From Planctomycetaceae bacterium (GTDB lineage Bacteria; Planctomycetota; Planctomycetia; Planctomycetales; Planctomycetaceae): a stretch of DNA of 64,000 nucleotides. This document shows positions 1 through 9,058 of the stretch, piece after piece. The notes under the pieces are model-generated. The model saw only the letters and a program-made list of their open reading frames with translations. It did not search any database and was not told where the DNA came from. A program made the translations under genes and the position numbers. How positions within the stretch are numbered: position 1 is the stretch's first letter; each line of letters opens with the position of its first letter. Where the stretch lies: assembly GCA_041398825.1 (NCBI GenBank), contig JAWKTX010000001.1:496001-560000 (forward strand), read 5' to 3'.

Positions 1-1
1 T

Positions 2-2743
2 GTGTTGATGACTCCCAATCCTCTGCGCTGGACGCCGAAGATGCGAGAAATGTATGGCAAGCCGCCGTACCTGCCCAACAACGTGGACGGATTCAATGTC
101 AAACTGGCCAGCTATGCCGAAGCAGTGCGTCAGGTGGCCCGCACAGAAGGCGTACCTCTGATTGACGTCTATCAACGCTTCGAAGAGTTTGGAACGATCG
201 ATGGACAGAGCGTCGATGATTTGTTGCTGGACGGCATTCACCCCAACGAAAAGGGACACCGTCTGGTTGCTGACCTGTTGAAGGAAGTTCTGCTGAAGAC
301 CGAACAGACAGATTTGCCAGCCTCTTCGGCAACCACAGAAACCAACGACGTGAAGATCTTGGAGAACCCCGCCGGGTCCAGCTTCACGACAACCAACCCG
401 GAAACGACCAGCATTCGTTTCGAAGACTACGTGTCCAATCCACCGCCCGGTCATCGCGAACCGATACAAGGTTGGGTCCGCGAGTTTCCCGTTCCGTTTA
501 CCGGGCTGATCACTCCACATGTTGCGAATACAACGGTGTTGCCGCTGCCGGACGCTGTTGGACTGTTGATCGAAAGTTCCAGTGACACCGTCGGTTTCTA
601 CGACCCCAGTTCGCAGGTTGACTGTGCAGACGCCCGGGCCGACAGGCTGATCTTTCGATTTGTTGATCCGGCAAATCCACGACGTGCGGCGACGGTTTCG
701 CGAGTTGCCTTTCGACTCACCGGAACGTCGGTGTTGAACAACCGGGTTCGTTACAGCATATTCGATCTTTCCGGAAAGCTGGTGGCGTCCGGCAATGCCA
801 AACCGAATCCGGCGACGCGTCGTGCTGAGTCGGAGGTTGACTGCACATCATTGCTGAATGGTCAGGCTCATTCCGCAATCCACAAGCTTGTCGTCGAACA
901 TTCCGGGCCGGGCTACTTTGTCGTGGGTGGAGTCCTGCATTCGGAACAGGCCGACGTGAACTTCGAAGGCTTCGAAGTCAGCAACCAGAACGTGAGTCGT
1001 CCGTTTGGCGAACAGATTCCCATGCCGCATTCAGACCAGTGGCAGAATGTCGCGAAGGCGGAACTGATCACCGACATGACTCGCTGCATGCCTGCTGAAG
1101 CGTTATCGACAAAACGCGAACATGCCAGGTGGAAAGTGTTCGAATACGAGACCGCAGAATTTTCCGGCAAGTGCCTTTCGGTCGGACGCGAATCGTCTGC
1201 GCCCGATGTGACGCTGCGACTCAATAAGCAGGGCTGGCACGCGGTCTATATCGGGCTCAGCACAATTACGGATCTGGTGCGGCCTGACAGGAACAAAGTC
1301 GAAGCAAAATTCACTCAGGACACAGCCTACACGCGACTCAGCAACCGCCTGGATCTTGCTTCTCCGCGTCGTGACGTTTTGGAAGATGTTTTTCTGGGTG
1401 TCGCAGACCTCAGCCACAACGATCTGAGTTTTTCCACCGTCTACCAGATGCCTGCGAGAATTCATTATGTCAAGACGATTCCGCTGACGGATTCCGAAGT
1501 CGCTGCTGTGCTGGCCGATCGGCAACAGAAGGTGACAAAGACGTCCGTGGCGACGTTCGATGGGTTTACATGGATTCATCCGTTCCGGCCGCAGAATCGA
1601 GCGGACCTGGCGGCTACGTTTGCGGCGTATCGCGACAGCGACTTCAAGACGTGGTGGTTTCAGGTGGGCGGAGCCGATCTGGTGCATCATCCGTCCAAAG
1701 TTGGCAATCTGATGGGCGGGCATCTGGATACGTTTCCTCGGTCGGTCGATCGTGAATACGTGGAATCCGTGCGGCATCTGCACGCGAACGGAATTGATCC
1801 GTTGCAGGTGGCCATTGATGAAGCTCATGCTCAGGACGCGGAGATTCTGATCTGCCTGCGTGCCGCTGGCTGGAAAGGTGCGCCGCCGTGGGAAGAATTC
1901 TTCATGAGTAACTTCTACGAAGCTCACCCGGAATGGCGATGCATCGACCATGACGGCACACCAACCATGCACCTGAGTTACGCGGCTGAAGAGGTTCAGG
2001 AGCATCTGATTGACGTCTACCGTGAAGTCCTGCAGCGACATCCGGATGGTGCAGGATTTATGTTTCACCGAGGCATGCCCATGATGCTGTGGGAGGAACC
2101 ATTCTGCCGACGCTTCATCGAAAGATTTGGCGAAGATCCTCGCAATCTGGCCGAAGACGACCCTCGCGTGTTTCAGATGCGAGCCGAAATCGTGACCGGT
2201 TTCCTGCGGAAAGTTCGGGCCGTACTGGATGAGACCTCAAATCAGCAAGGCGATTCGGGACGCCGGTTAAAACTGGCCGTGACAACGTTTGCCACTCAGG
2301 CGGACAACCAGCGATTCGGGCTGGACGTTGAAACATGGATCCAGGAAAAGCTGATCGATCAGATCGGCATTGCCTGGTTCGCTCACTACACCAGCGGTCT
2401 GGAGAAAAAATCCGGTGACACCCGCTACTATTCGCGAATCACCGAAGGGACGGACGTAAAGGTCTTTCCATTCTATGTCGGCTGGAAAATGACCGACGCC
2501 GTCGATCTGCTGAACGAAGTGGCTCAGGACTATGATAACGGTGCGGATGGCATCGCAGTGTGGGACCCGAATCAGTTTGAGAAATGGGAACACGGCAAAC
2601 ATCCGTACTGGCCATTGCTGTCCCGTCTGGGCCATCAGGACGAAGTTCGAGACGGTTCACTGTTGTACAAGCCTTTGGCCACGCCTTTGACTCGTCTGGG
2701 AGACAATCACTTCAGCCGCTGGTATCCGAACACAGGATTCTGA
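2..2743 (+). CDS. SGNH hydrolase fused to glycosidase-like C-terminal region (5' partial)
   Basis: The gene is cut by the window start; its first in-frame codon here is at base 2. Residues 1-100 are the end of an SGNH/GDSL hydrolase: the block V motif DGIHPNEKGH near residue 78 carries the catalytic Asp and His, so the GDS nucleophile block must lie upstream of the window. Residues about 110-500 are a linker and beta-rich region without a recognised motif. Residues about 515-905 (from VATFDGFTWIHPF onward) read like a family-10-like glycosidase TIM barrel (DUF187/GHL10 style), with ALE/AHAQDAEI and WEEFFMSNFYEAHPEW segments. The protein is probably secreted and acts on esterified polysaccharide, but substrate and signal peptide cannot be seen. 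It stands alone and converges on the DUF1559 gene. The SGNH call is firm; the glycosidase call is by resemblance. Confidence 0.75.
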   Translation: MLMTPNPLRWTPKMREMYGKPPYLPNNVDGFNVKLASYAEAVRQVARTEGVPLIDVYQRFEEFGTIDGQSVDDLLLDGIHPNEKGHRLVADLLKEVLLKTEQTDLPASSATTETNDVKILENPAGSSFTTTNPETTSIRFEDYVSNPPPGHREPIQGWVREFPVPFTGLITPHVANTTVLPLPDAVGLLIESSSDTVGFYDPSSQVDCADARADRLIFRFVDPANPRRAATVSRVAFRLTGTSVLNNRVRYSIFDLSGKLVASGNAKPNPATRRAESEVDCTSLLNGQAHSAIHKLVVEHSGPGYFVVGGVLHSEQADVNFEGFEVSNQNVSRPFGEQIPMPHSDQWQNVAKAELITDMTRCMPAEALSTKREHARWKVFEYETAEFSGKCLSVGRESSAPDVTLRLNKQGWHAVYIGLSTITDLVRPDRNKVEAKFTQDTAYTRLSNRLDLASPRRDVLEDVFLGVADLSHNDLSFSTVYQMPARIHYVKTIPLTDSEVAAVLADRQQKVTKTSVATFDGFTWIHPFRPQNRADLAATFAAYRDSDFKTWWFQVGGADLVHHPSKVGNLMGGHLDTFPRSVDREYVESVRHLHANGIDPLQVAIDEAHAQDAEILICLRAAGWKGAPPWEEFFMSNFYEAHPEWRCIDHDGTPTMHLSYAAEEVQEHLIDVYREVLQRHPDGAGFMFHRGMPMMLWEEPFCRRFIERFGEDPRNLAEDDPRVFQMRAEIVTGFLRKVRAVLDETSNQQGDSGRRLKLAVTTFATQADNQRFGLDVETWIQEKLIDQIGIAWFAHYTSGLEKKSGDTRYYSRITEGTDVKVFPFYVGWKMTDAVDLLNEVAQDYDNGADGIAVWDPNQFEKWEHGKHPYWPLLSRLGHQDEVRDGSLLYKPLATPLTRLGDNHFSRWYPNTGF

Positions 2744-2790
2744 AGCGTAATCACTCCCCAACGTGTGGCCGTGGCTTTTGATTCGCTTCA
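2741..2790 (+). terminator. Possible factor-independent-like hairpin after the SGNH/glycosidase gene
   Basis: TGAAGCG at 2741-2747, which contains the stop codon, pairs with CGCTTCA at 2784-2790. An inner AATCA/TGATT pairing brings the stem to about 11 bp around a loop of roughly 25 nt. No T-tract follows, so the terminator role is inferred from position only. Confidence 0.3.
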
Positions 2791-2951
2791 CCCGTGTCCG
2801 AGAGAAAAGGTTGTTTGCGACCAGCTACGTCCCGCGTTTGCGGCCCATATTCCCGGCCCATGTGCATCAGCGTGTTTTCCCTTGAGGCGACTGAGCCTTT
2901 TGTCGTCAGGTTATCGCAGATGATGCAGTCCATTTGAGCAAATGAACTTCG

Positions 2952-2980
2952 CCTGCGAGCCAGTCCCGTTTTTCAACAGG
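2952..2980. repeat. Intergenic repeat copy, single arm
   Basis: This 29-base stretch (CCTGCGAGCCAGTCCCGTTT plus TTCAACAGG) lies in the 245-bp gap between converging genes. It closely matches the reverse complement of 63363-63393 and also resembles 63424-63452, so the motif occurs three times in the window, always outside genes. Only one arm is present here. It may be a REP-like or MITE-like remnant. Confidence 0.5.
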
Positions 2981-2988
2981 CGGTTTGG

Positions 2989-4566
2989 TTAGAATTCTTC
3001 GTCAACAACTTCCCTGCCTGCAAAGCTCAACAGAGCGTTCAGGGTTTTGGTTGAGATTGTTCGTGGGATAAGGCGGGCCGATCCGTCAGCAAAACAACAG
3101 TGAAAGCCGGATTCCTTCTCCGAAATGATTGACGCAAGAGGATCAGTTGGATCGATGGTCAGGTCTTCGGGTTTTGTCCAAATGACAGCCTGCTCAGACG
3201 TCGTTTGAACCAGCATCAGTGTGTTGGAGGTGCCGTCAATCATGTTGCCGATGGCTACCCCCGGGCCGCGGTGGCCAAACAGGCTGTCTTGAGTCAGTGG
3301 TGCAACAAACCGCGTCAGACCCTTCTCGCTCTGTTCGTCGGAGACTGCCGGATCATTCCGAAAGACGGCAGGCATCAATGGAATGAGCTTCTTGTTGTGT
3401 TCACTGTCCCACGGTTCATTCAGTCTGAATTTTTCATACAGCTCGAGTTCATCCAGATACGGCAGTACCAGCACTCGCCAGCTCAATAATCGATTTCCGT
3501 TTTCGTCTGACAACGACTGTGGCGGAAAGGAGTTGTGTGATGCATGGAAGTTGTGCATCGCAAGGGCCAATTGTTTGAGAGAATTCATGACACGGCTGCT
3601 TGTCGCTCGAATCCGGGCCGGGGTTGCCAGCTTTTGGAGGCTTGCGAGCACTTCGTTGGCGGGATTGGAATCGCCGTACTTCAGCGCAGCTGAATTGCCC
3701 TCGGCCATCAGTCGCAAAGGTGCGGCATCCGATTTCAGTTCTTCAGCTATCAGACGGTTCGCCATGTCGGTGATCAAGGCGGCATCCTCTGAAGAATCCG
3801 TCATGATCCTGAATTGACCGGACGTTGGCGGCAGGTCCGTTGACCACGTGACAGCCTTCAGATGACTGAGCAGGTCAATAGCGTCCTGCGCATGAACATC
3901 GCGTCCCTTTAATAGTTCAGGCAGAGCAGCGCCAAGAGGGCTGAGCATGGACGACGAGAGTCGCACTGCAAGTCCATGCGGTTGCCGCAAAGCATTAACA
4001 TGCGCCAAAAACTCTTTGTCGGCCGGGTTTTTTTCGCGCTGCTTCAGTTCCTGAACTCTGGCGGCGTCACCGAACAATACGGCGCTACCATCCACCACGG
4101 CAGTCACCTGTTCCGCTACGATGATATCAAGGGCCAGTCGAATGGAATCGGCTTTCGATTGCTCCAACGGAACAATAAAAGCACCGGGTCCTGCGCTAAG
4201 GTCTGACAGATCTCCAGACCAGTAGATTCGACGCACGCCCAGTTGAACCAACACTTCATGTGCAGAGGACAGGTGCAACAATGCGTCGGCAGAGATTTCG
4301 TGACGCTGGGCGAAATCTGCCAGGCTTTTCAGATCAACTTGTGAAATATCAACCCAGCCGATGATCGTCGTCTGTGCGTTGATATAGTTCTCGATCGGGG
4401 CCGTATGTGATGATGTTGGCTCATCGGCATTCGCGGACGAATTCCCGAGTAGAGCCAACCCAAGCAAACAACAGCCTGCAACAAGCTGTCGCCAGTGGCG
4501 GTGTTGATGTGAGTGCGTGTTTCGTGTGCGATGGGCATGAATTGGTTTCAGGGGACGGCCGGGCAT
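2989..4566 (-). CDS. DUF1559 domain protein with H-X9-DG tail
   Basis: 525 aa. The start at 4566 has a good Shine-Dalgarno (GGAG, 8 nt upstream). An N-terminal signal or anchor segment (LVAGCCLLGLALLGNSSANA, about residues 28-47) indicates export. Residues 60-330 are a domain of unknown function. From about residue 335 the planctomycete DUF1559 pattern appears (NSLKQLALAMHNFHASHNSFPP, then SWRVLVLPYLDELELYEKF), closing with GFHCCFADGSARLI, the H-X9-DG signature. Classical DUF1559 proteins begin with a prepilin methylation motif; this one instead has an ordinary signal-like segment and a long N-terminal extension, so it is an atypical family member. It is the last gene of a minus-strand run behind an ECF sigma factor. 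Function is unknown; a cell-surface role is inferred. Confidence 0.8.
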   Translation of the reverse strand: MPGRPLKPIHAHRTRNTHSHQHRHWRQLVAGCCLLGLALLGNSSANADEPTSSHTAPIENYINAQTTIIGWVDISQVDLKSLADFAQRHEISADALLHLSSAHEVLVQLGVRRIYWSGDLSDLSAGPGAFIVPLEQSKADSIRLALDIIVAEQVTAVVDGSAVLFGDAARVQELKQREKNPADKEFLAHVNALRQPHGLAVRLSSSMLSPLGAALPELLKGRDVHAQDAIDLLSHLKAVTWSTDLPPTSGQFRIMTDSSEDAALITDMANRLIAEELKSDAAPLRLMAEGNSAALKYGDSNPANEVLASLQKLATPARIRATSSRVMNSLKQLALAMHNFHASHNSFPPQSLSDENGNRLLSWRVLVLPYLDELELYEKFRLNEPWDSEHNKKLIPLMPAVFRNDPAVSDEQSEKGLTRFVAPLTQDSLFGHRGPGVAIGNMIDGTSNTLMLVQTTSEQAVIWTKPEDLTIDPTDPLASIISEKESGFHCCFADGSARLIPRTISTKTLNALLSFAGREVVDEEF

Positions 4567-4626
4567 ATGGATTTCTCCAGAACGAGGGATTGAAGGAACG
4601 AAGGATGCTGCTGACCCATAGTCGAA

Positions 4627-6213
4627 TCAGAACTGCACTTTCAGGATTTGCAGTGCTTTCCACGTCGCAGGTCCGGCGGCTTTGAGCGTGACGATTCTGT
4701 GTCCGTCTTTCTCCGTTACGGAATATTCAAACGGCCGATTTGTATAGGGATCCAGCATCGCAGGGACCGGGGCAAGTTCCTCCAGTGTTGCTGGCAGTTG
4801 TCCATCATGTGTGGCGGCATGCATGCGAAGAGCTTCCAGCGTCATTAGTCGATCGAAACCCAGAGTGCAGCGCAGGCCGGCTTCCTGACCCTGAATTACC
4901 GACGGGAAAAGAAGTCCGGCAAGTATTCCGGAGACAGAAGTGAGCTGATGTTCTCGAAGCCACGTCTGAAACTGTTTCTGTTGCTGAATGCCCAATTGCA
5001 TCGCCATGGCGGGCGGCAGCAACTGGGCTTTGCCTGCTTCATCGCCCAGTCGATGAACTTCGTGGTGCGTGTCCAGCAGCAGAATCTGTAGTTGTGGCAT
5101 TTGATTCAGCTGTGAAGCGGGAAAGCCGCTTTGCAAGAGGCGTTGACGTGCGTTTTCCGTCTGAGTGGCTCCGATGACGGCCATTGCGAGCAGCGAATCG
5201 CTGCTATCGCCCCAGGAGAGTTTCTGAATTCCTTCTGTCAGGCTTCTCCATTTTTCGTCGGCGGTTTGCTGCGACCAAATGCCCTGCGTGGACTCCTCGA
5301 GCATAGGGAACACCTGAGCCAGATTGTGCAGCTCCCACTGGATCGAATCCGAAACCGAAATCAGCGGACGTGGTATGGATGCGAGCGCCCAATAGAGATT
5401 TGGACAGCCTTCCGTCTGGATCAGAAGAGTGATTTCGTCACGCATCATGCCTGCGACGGCAATGCCGACCAGTTGCTGGATCAGCCCTTCTCCCTGCCCA
5501 ACGAATTCGGCCAGGCGAATGCCATCGCTAATCGACGCGACGGCTCCGTCGAAGTCTCGTTGCTGCCGCTGATGCCGAATCTGAAGCTTCAGAAGTCGGG
5601 CCAGTGTTCGGGCCTCCTGCACATCAGGGAGCAGGTATTCATAAACTGCAGCGCCACGGATGTCCCGAAGGCGATGGTCGAATGTAAAGTCTTCCGAAAT
5701 CGCCATTGCGTGCAATTCGGCAAAGACACTGGCAAGACCACCTACCGCATCGCCCAGTTCTTTGTCAGAAGGTGACTTGCCATTTCCGTTGTCAGTCTGC
5801 CATTCTTCGGACTGCCATAACTTCCTCGCTTCTGCCGGGATCTGGTTGGCCAGCAGCATGGCCCGCGAAAAATGCAGCACGGCCTGGTCTGGTTTTCGTT
5901 GCCATTTGGGCGGGTAGAACTTCAGCCGCAAGGCGGGTGAAGGTTCGGCTGCTGGCTGTACAGAAATTGTTGGGGGTTCTTTCTGCTGTTGTTTCTGCAC
6001 CGATTGTGCCTGCAAACTTTCCAGCGTCATGGTGGAACCCAGTGGCTCGGCATCGTCGCCTTTCAGGTCGGCAGGCCTGGCAGATTCCTGAAAATTGCCT
6101 GACGAGGATGCGAGCAGGAATGATTGTTCCTCGGCAATCAGACCTTGTGTGCCGCAGGCCTGCAGCGTGAGAAGTACGGCAGCTGCCGACACGATAAAGT
6201 GTGGTGAACGCAT
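4627..6213 (-). CDS. Secreted protein of unknown function
   Basis: 528 aa, not assigned to a named family. The start at 6213 follows AGGAA at 7 nt. The N-terminus is a signal peptide ending in LQACGTQG; a lipobox reading (LQAC) is possible, so it may be a lipoprotein. The body is mostly alpha-helical. The C-terminus (about residues 455-528) reads LRMHAATHDGQLPATLEEL followed by PYTNRPFEY, a pattern seen in many planctomycete secreted proteins downstream of a helical region. It lies 60 bp upstream of the DUF1559 gene on the same strand, so the two are probably co-transcribed. Confidence 0.7.
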   Translation of the reverse strand: MRSPHFIVSAAAVLLTLQACGTQGLIAEEQSFLLASSSGNFQESARPADLKGDDAEPLGSTMTLESLQAQSVQKQQQKEPPTISVQPAAEPSPALRLKFYPPKWQRKPDQAVLHFSRAMLLANQIPAEARKLWQSEEWQTDNGNGKSPSDKELGDAVGGLASVFAELHAMAISEDFTFDHRLRDIRGAAVYEYLLPDVQEARTLARLLKLQIRHQRQQRDFDGAVASISDGIRLAEFVGQGEGLIQQLVGIAVAGMMRDEITLLIQTEGCPNLYWALASIPRPLISVSDSIQWELHNLAQVFPMLEESTQGIWSQQTADEKWRSLTEGIQKLSWGDSSDSLLAMAVIGATQTENARQRLLQSGFPASQLNQMPQLQILLLDTHHEVHRLGDEAGKAQLLPPAMAMQLGIQQQKQFQTWLREHQLTSVSGILAGLLFPSVIQGQEAGLRCTLGFDRLMTLEALRMHAATHDGQLPATLEELAPVPAMLDPYTNRPFEYSVTEKDGHRIVTLKAAGPATWKALQILKVQF

Positions 6214-6373
6214 GACATGTTCCTGCGAAAAAGGATCGCGATTCGATTTAGCTGACGGTCATTATTCAGGTAAGTGCAGAAGAACGGGTCTGGTAAAGAA
6301 ACAAAGACACGGTTGTGTCCAACCTGCGTCGAAACGCATCTTTCCGGGCAATGGACCGGCTGATGGCCGTCCA

Positions 6374-7066
6374 CTAAAGCCAGTCCTCCGCGACTGCCTG
6401 CGTAAAGGGAACGGCTCGCAAAGGGGTTTGTTCGATGCCTTGGTTGTCAGATACCAGTGGCTGGATCGCATCTGCGGAGCTGCCAGAATGCGTGACTGAA
6501 GATGCGGTCAGTGCCCACTGAACGCGAGCCGCCACACTCAGTACGTCCGTCATCGACGACATGCCGGTTTGAGATTGAAGAATGCCTTTCTGCATATCTG
6601 CGGCGGCGAGCTCTTCGGCGATTGTTTGTTCTGATTCAGGCTTTCGGACAGCTGATGTCACATCTGCTGCCGGCAAATTGCTGGATGGCGATTCGGTATC
6701 GGCGCTGCCAGAGAAGATTGGCTCTGATCCGGAATAAGCATCTCCCGACGTGACAATCGAAGTGATGTTTTGCGGAGAACCAGTCTTCCAGGAATGCATT
6801 GCTCCCGTGATGACCAGCCCCAACAAAACACCAGTCGTGAACACTGTGGAAGTTCGAGCCGCGAGTCGAATTTGAGTCAGAAAGGGGCGTGATCGTACGA
6901 CGGCTGCCGTCGGGGTCTGTGCTGACCGGCCCTGCGCTTCCGCGGCCTGCCATCCTGCCTGATAGAACATTTCGTACAGATTGTTGTTCACAGCCGTCGG
7001 CTGCATGTCTCGCAGTTGTCGTTCAAAAACGGAATCTGTGTTCCCGTCGGACGATTCGTTTGTCAT
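6374..7066 (-). CDS. One-TM protein, possible anti-sigma factor
   Basis: 230 aa, with a start at 7066 preceded by AAGGAA at 7 nt. The first 60 residues are cytosolic and charged, with VFERQLRDMQPTAVNNNLY and FYQAGWQAAE, an arrangement common in small planctomycete membrane proteins paired with ECF sigma factors. A single TM segment follows at about residues 73-92 (TVFTTGVLLGLVITGAM), then a Ser/Thr/Ala-rich outer region. There is no HxxxCxxC zinc finger. It is the first gene downstream of the minus-strand ECF sigma factor. The membrane topology is visible; the anti-sigma role is inference from position and topology. Confidence 0.65.
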   Translation of the reverse strand: MTNESSDGNTDSVFERQLRDMQPTAVNNNLYEMFYQAGWQAAEAQGRSAQTPTAAVVRSRPFLTQIRLAARTSTVFTTGVLLGLVITGAMHSWKTGSPQNITSIVTSGDAYSGSEPIFSGSADTESPSSNLPAADVTSAVRKPESEQTIAEELAAADMQKGILQSQTGMSSMTDVLSVAARVQWALTASSVTHSGSSADAIQPLVSDNQGIEQTPLRAVPFTQAVAEDWL

Positions 7067-7394
7067 GTTTCGGTTCCTTGCGTTTCGCCGTACTGAATTG
7101 GACAGCGGCAGTTTCGCTCTCCTGAAGTGTGAAAGTCCTGGTCGCTCGACCTGTGCGTCCTGCTCAGGTCATCCGAGATATCAGCGAGTGACTTCCTCAA
7201 AAACGGCACTTGTCACAAAGTGAGCTGACTCTTTGAGATGCTGTGTGGTTGCTCAGCAAAAATCGCTGCATCAACCTGAGTAAGCCCCTCCCCTGCTCTC
7301 CCGAACGCTTCGGTTCATAAGATAACCGAACCTGCAACCACTCCACGAAACAAAGCTCATTGAAGAAACTGGTGATATCATGTGGTTCGTTCTG
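7067..7394. other. Intergenic gap between ECF sigma gene and the one-TM protein
   Basis: A 328-bp stretch with no supported ORF. It should contain the promoter of the downstream minus-strand genes. A short inverted pair (GAAC/GTTC around 7302-7315) is too small to call. No other structure was seen. Confidence 0.4.
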
Positions 7395-7928
7395 TTAATC
7401 CGATGCTGGCGATACCGTTTTCGATTGAAGTAGTAGTAGTCTCAGCCTTGCAAGACCGTGGTCATAGAGACGGTGGGCTTTCGAGTGAGAAATGTCGAAG
7501 GCTTCGCCGATCTGTCTGAATGTCATGTTGTTCCAGAGATGAGCGACGACCACATCACGGGTTTCATCATCCAGTTCCTGAAGAGCTGCCTGTAGTTGGT
7601 CGGTGTCAATGTCGTGGTTGTCGGCCGAATTCGCCGCCTCGAACCATTGAGCCATCTGTTGTGGTCCGGATAATGCTGCCTGCTGTTCGTGATTTGCCTG
7701 TCGTTGCTTCCTGCGAATTGTGTCGATTGCCAGATTGCGGACGACTCGCAGCAGCCATGCTTTGGGATGGTCAGGTCGCGGGTCTTGTGCTGCCAGCCGA
7801 ATGAAGGCCTCCTGAACGCAGTCATCCGCCAGAGTTTCCGTCGCTCCTTTGCAATAACCGCGAGCCACCAGCAGCAGCGCAGCGGAATGTTCTGTCCAGA
7901 GTTGTTGGAGTTGCTGTGGCGAGATCAC
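7395..7928 (-). CDS. ECF-type RNA polymerase sigma factor
   Basis: Sigma-70 region 2 is visible as ADDCVQEAFIRLAAQDPRPD followed by KAWLLRVVRNLAIDTIRR. Region 4 is visible as LQELDDETRDVVVAHLWNNM followed by FRQIGEAFDISHSKAHRL, a helix-turn-helix. The frame is open up to an ATG at 8153, but the extra 75 residues look non-coding, so the GTG at 7928 (177 aa, usual ECF length) is preferred. Its Shine-Dalgarno is weak and the true start is uncertain. It directs transcription of a regulon that probably includes the minus-strand genes after it. It diverges from a second sigma factor gene. Confidence 0.85.
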   Translation of the reverse strand: MISPQQLQQLWTEHSAALLLVARGYCKGATETLADDCVQEAFIRLAAQDPRPDHPKAWLLRVVRNLAIDTIRRKQRQANHEQQAALSGPQQMAQWFEAANSADNHDIDTDQLQAALQELDDETRDVVVAHLWNNMTFRQIGEAFDISHSKAHRLYDHGLARLRLLLLQSKTVSPASD

Positions 7929-8299
7929 GTTTCTGGACGACCCTGTAATTTTGCTTGTGATTCGTTCTGCATTGAATGAGACGTCTGTGAGCAACGTTTG
8001 TCTCAGGAAAAATCCAGAATGATCCGATTCAGAAATTGACCGCTGTTTTAGATGGAGGGATGGCACCGATCGATGCAGCACTGGTATTTCGTGCAACGAT
8101 CGCCCGAGGTTGCAGACCCGCGACAGCAACCCGAATCCGGCTTGCGCCATCAAAGATTCGATAACTTTCCGTGGTCCAAAGAATTAAGGTTCGCATGTGA
8201 AATTGGCAGACAAAGAACTTTGGATATCGCGGGTGAATAAACTGGATTGGCGCAGTTCTGTTACTGGAGGATACTGAATTGGGAAAGGATGATCCCTGA
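7929..8299. promoter_or_regulatory. Divergent control region between two sigma factor genes
   Basis: This holds the likely promoters of both ECF genes. No confident -35/-10 pair could be picked by eye. AAAGGATG at 8284-8291 is a plausible ribosome binding site for the plus-strand gene. Confidence 0.4.
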
Positions 8300-8911
8300 A
8301 TGTATGAAACCTCCCTGAGTCTGCTCGAAAGTCTGCGTCATTCGCCTCAGGACGACGGCTGGAACCGTTTATCGGATCTCTATTCGCCTTTAATTCGGGC
8401 CTGGTTGCGAAGATACGACGTTCAGGACAGCGACCAACATGACCTCGTTCAGGAAGTCCTGCTGGCCGTGTCGAAGGATCTTTCCAGGTTCGAGCATCGG
8501 GGTCAGCCGGGGGCTTTTCGAGGATGGCTCAAGGCGATTCTGATCAACCGGTTGCGGAAATTCTGGCGAGCGCGGGACCGTCGCCCACAGGCACGCGGAG
8601 ACTCGGATGTCGACGCCAGACTCGCTCAACTGGACGATCCGGCCAGCGAGATGAGCCAGATCTGGAATCGGGAACACGACCAGTACGTGCTCCGGCAGCT
8701 GATGGCCCTGGTTGAGCCTCATTTCGACCCGAAAACCTGGAAAGCATTTTGTCTGGTGTCGCTGGACGGGCTGAAAGCTGACGTCGCAGCCCAGGAACTG
8801 GGGATTTCCAGAAATGCAGTGATCGTTGCTAAGTGCCGTGTTCTGAAAAGGTTAAGGCAGGAATCCGAAGGGTTAGTCGAATCTTCTTCCGGTTTTCCAG
8901 CCAGGAACTGA
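8300..8911 (+). CDS. ECF sigma factor of the planctomycete kinase-linked type
   Basis: 203 aa. The opening TSLSLLESLRHSPQDDGWNR, followed by LYSPLIRAWLRRYDVQDSDQ and GQPGAFRGWLKAILINRLRK, is the characteristic region 2 of the ECF group found next to Ser/Thr kinase genes in planctomycetes. Region 4 near residues 150-190 contains ADVAAQELGISRNAVIVAK, the helix-turn-helix. A kinase gene with an anti-sigma-like zinc finger starts 147 bp downstream on the same strand, the usual partner. The kinase is therefore the likely regulator of this sigma factor, which is inference from gene order. Confidence 0.9.
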   Translation: MYETSLSLLESLRHSPQDDGWNRLSDLYSPLIRAWLRRYDVQDSDQHDLVQEVLLAVSKDLSRFEHRGQPGAFRGWLKAILINRLRKFWRARDRRPQARGDSDVDARLAQLDDPASEMSQIWNREHDQYVLRQLMALVEPHFDPKTWKAFCLVSLDGLKADVAAQELGISRNAVIVAKCRVLKRLRQESEGLVESSSGFPARN

Positions 8912-9058
8912 AATGTTTGGTGGCGAGCGGGTCTTCATGAATATCCCGGAAGATCACTGGACTCGTGAGAGTTCAGTGGAATACCAACGCCGCCAGGAGT
9001 CTGGTGACTTTGGCTGACTCCCGAATCCAAAACCCACGACCCTTCGGACCGGTTTACC

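Noticed and set aside
1103..2068. 321-codon minus-strand frame
   Set aside because: It is antisense to the SGNH/glycosidase gene and rich in Arg, His and Cys, as expected of a shadow frame.
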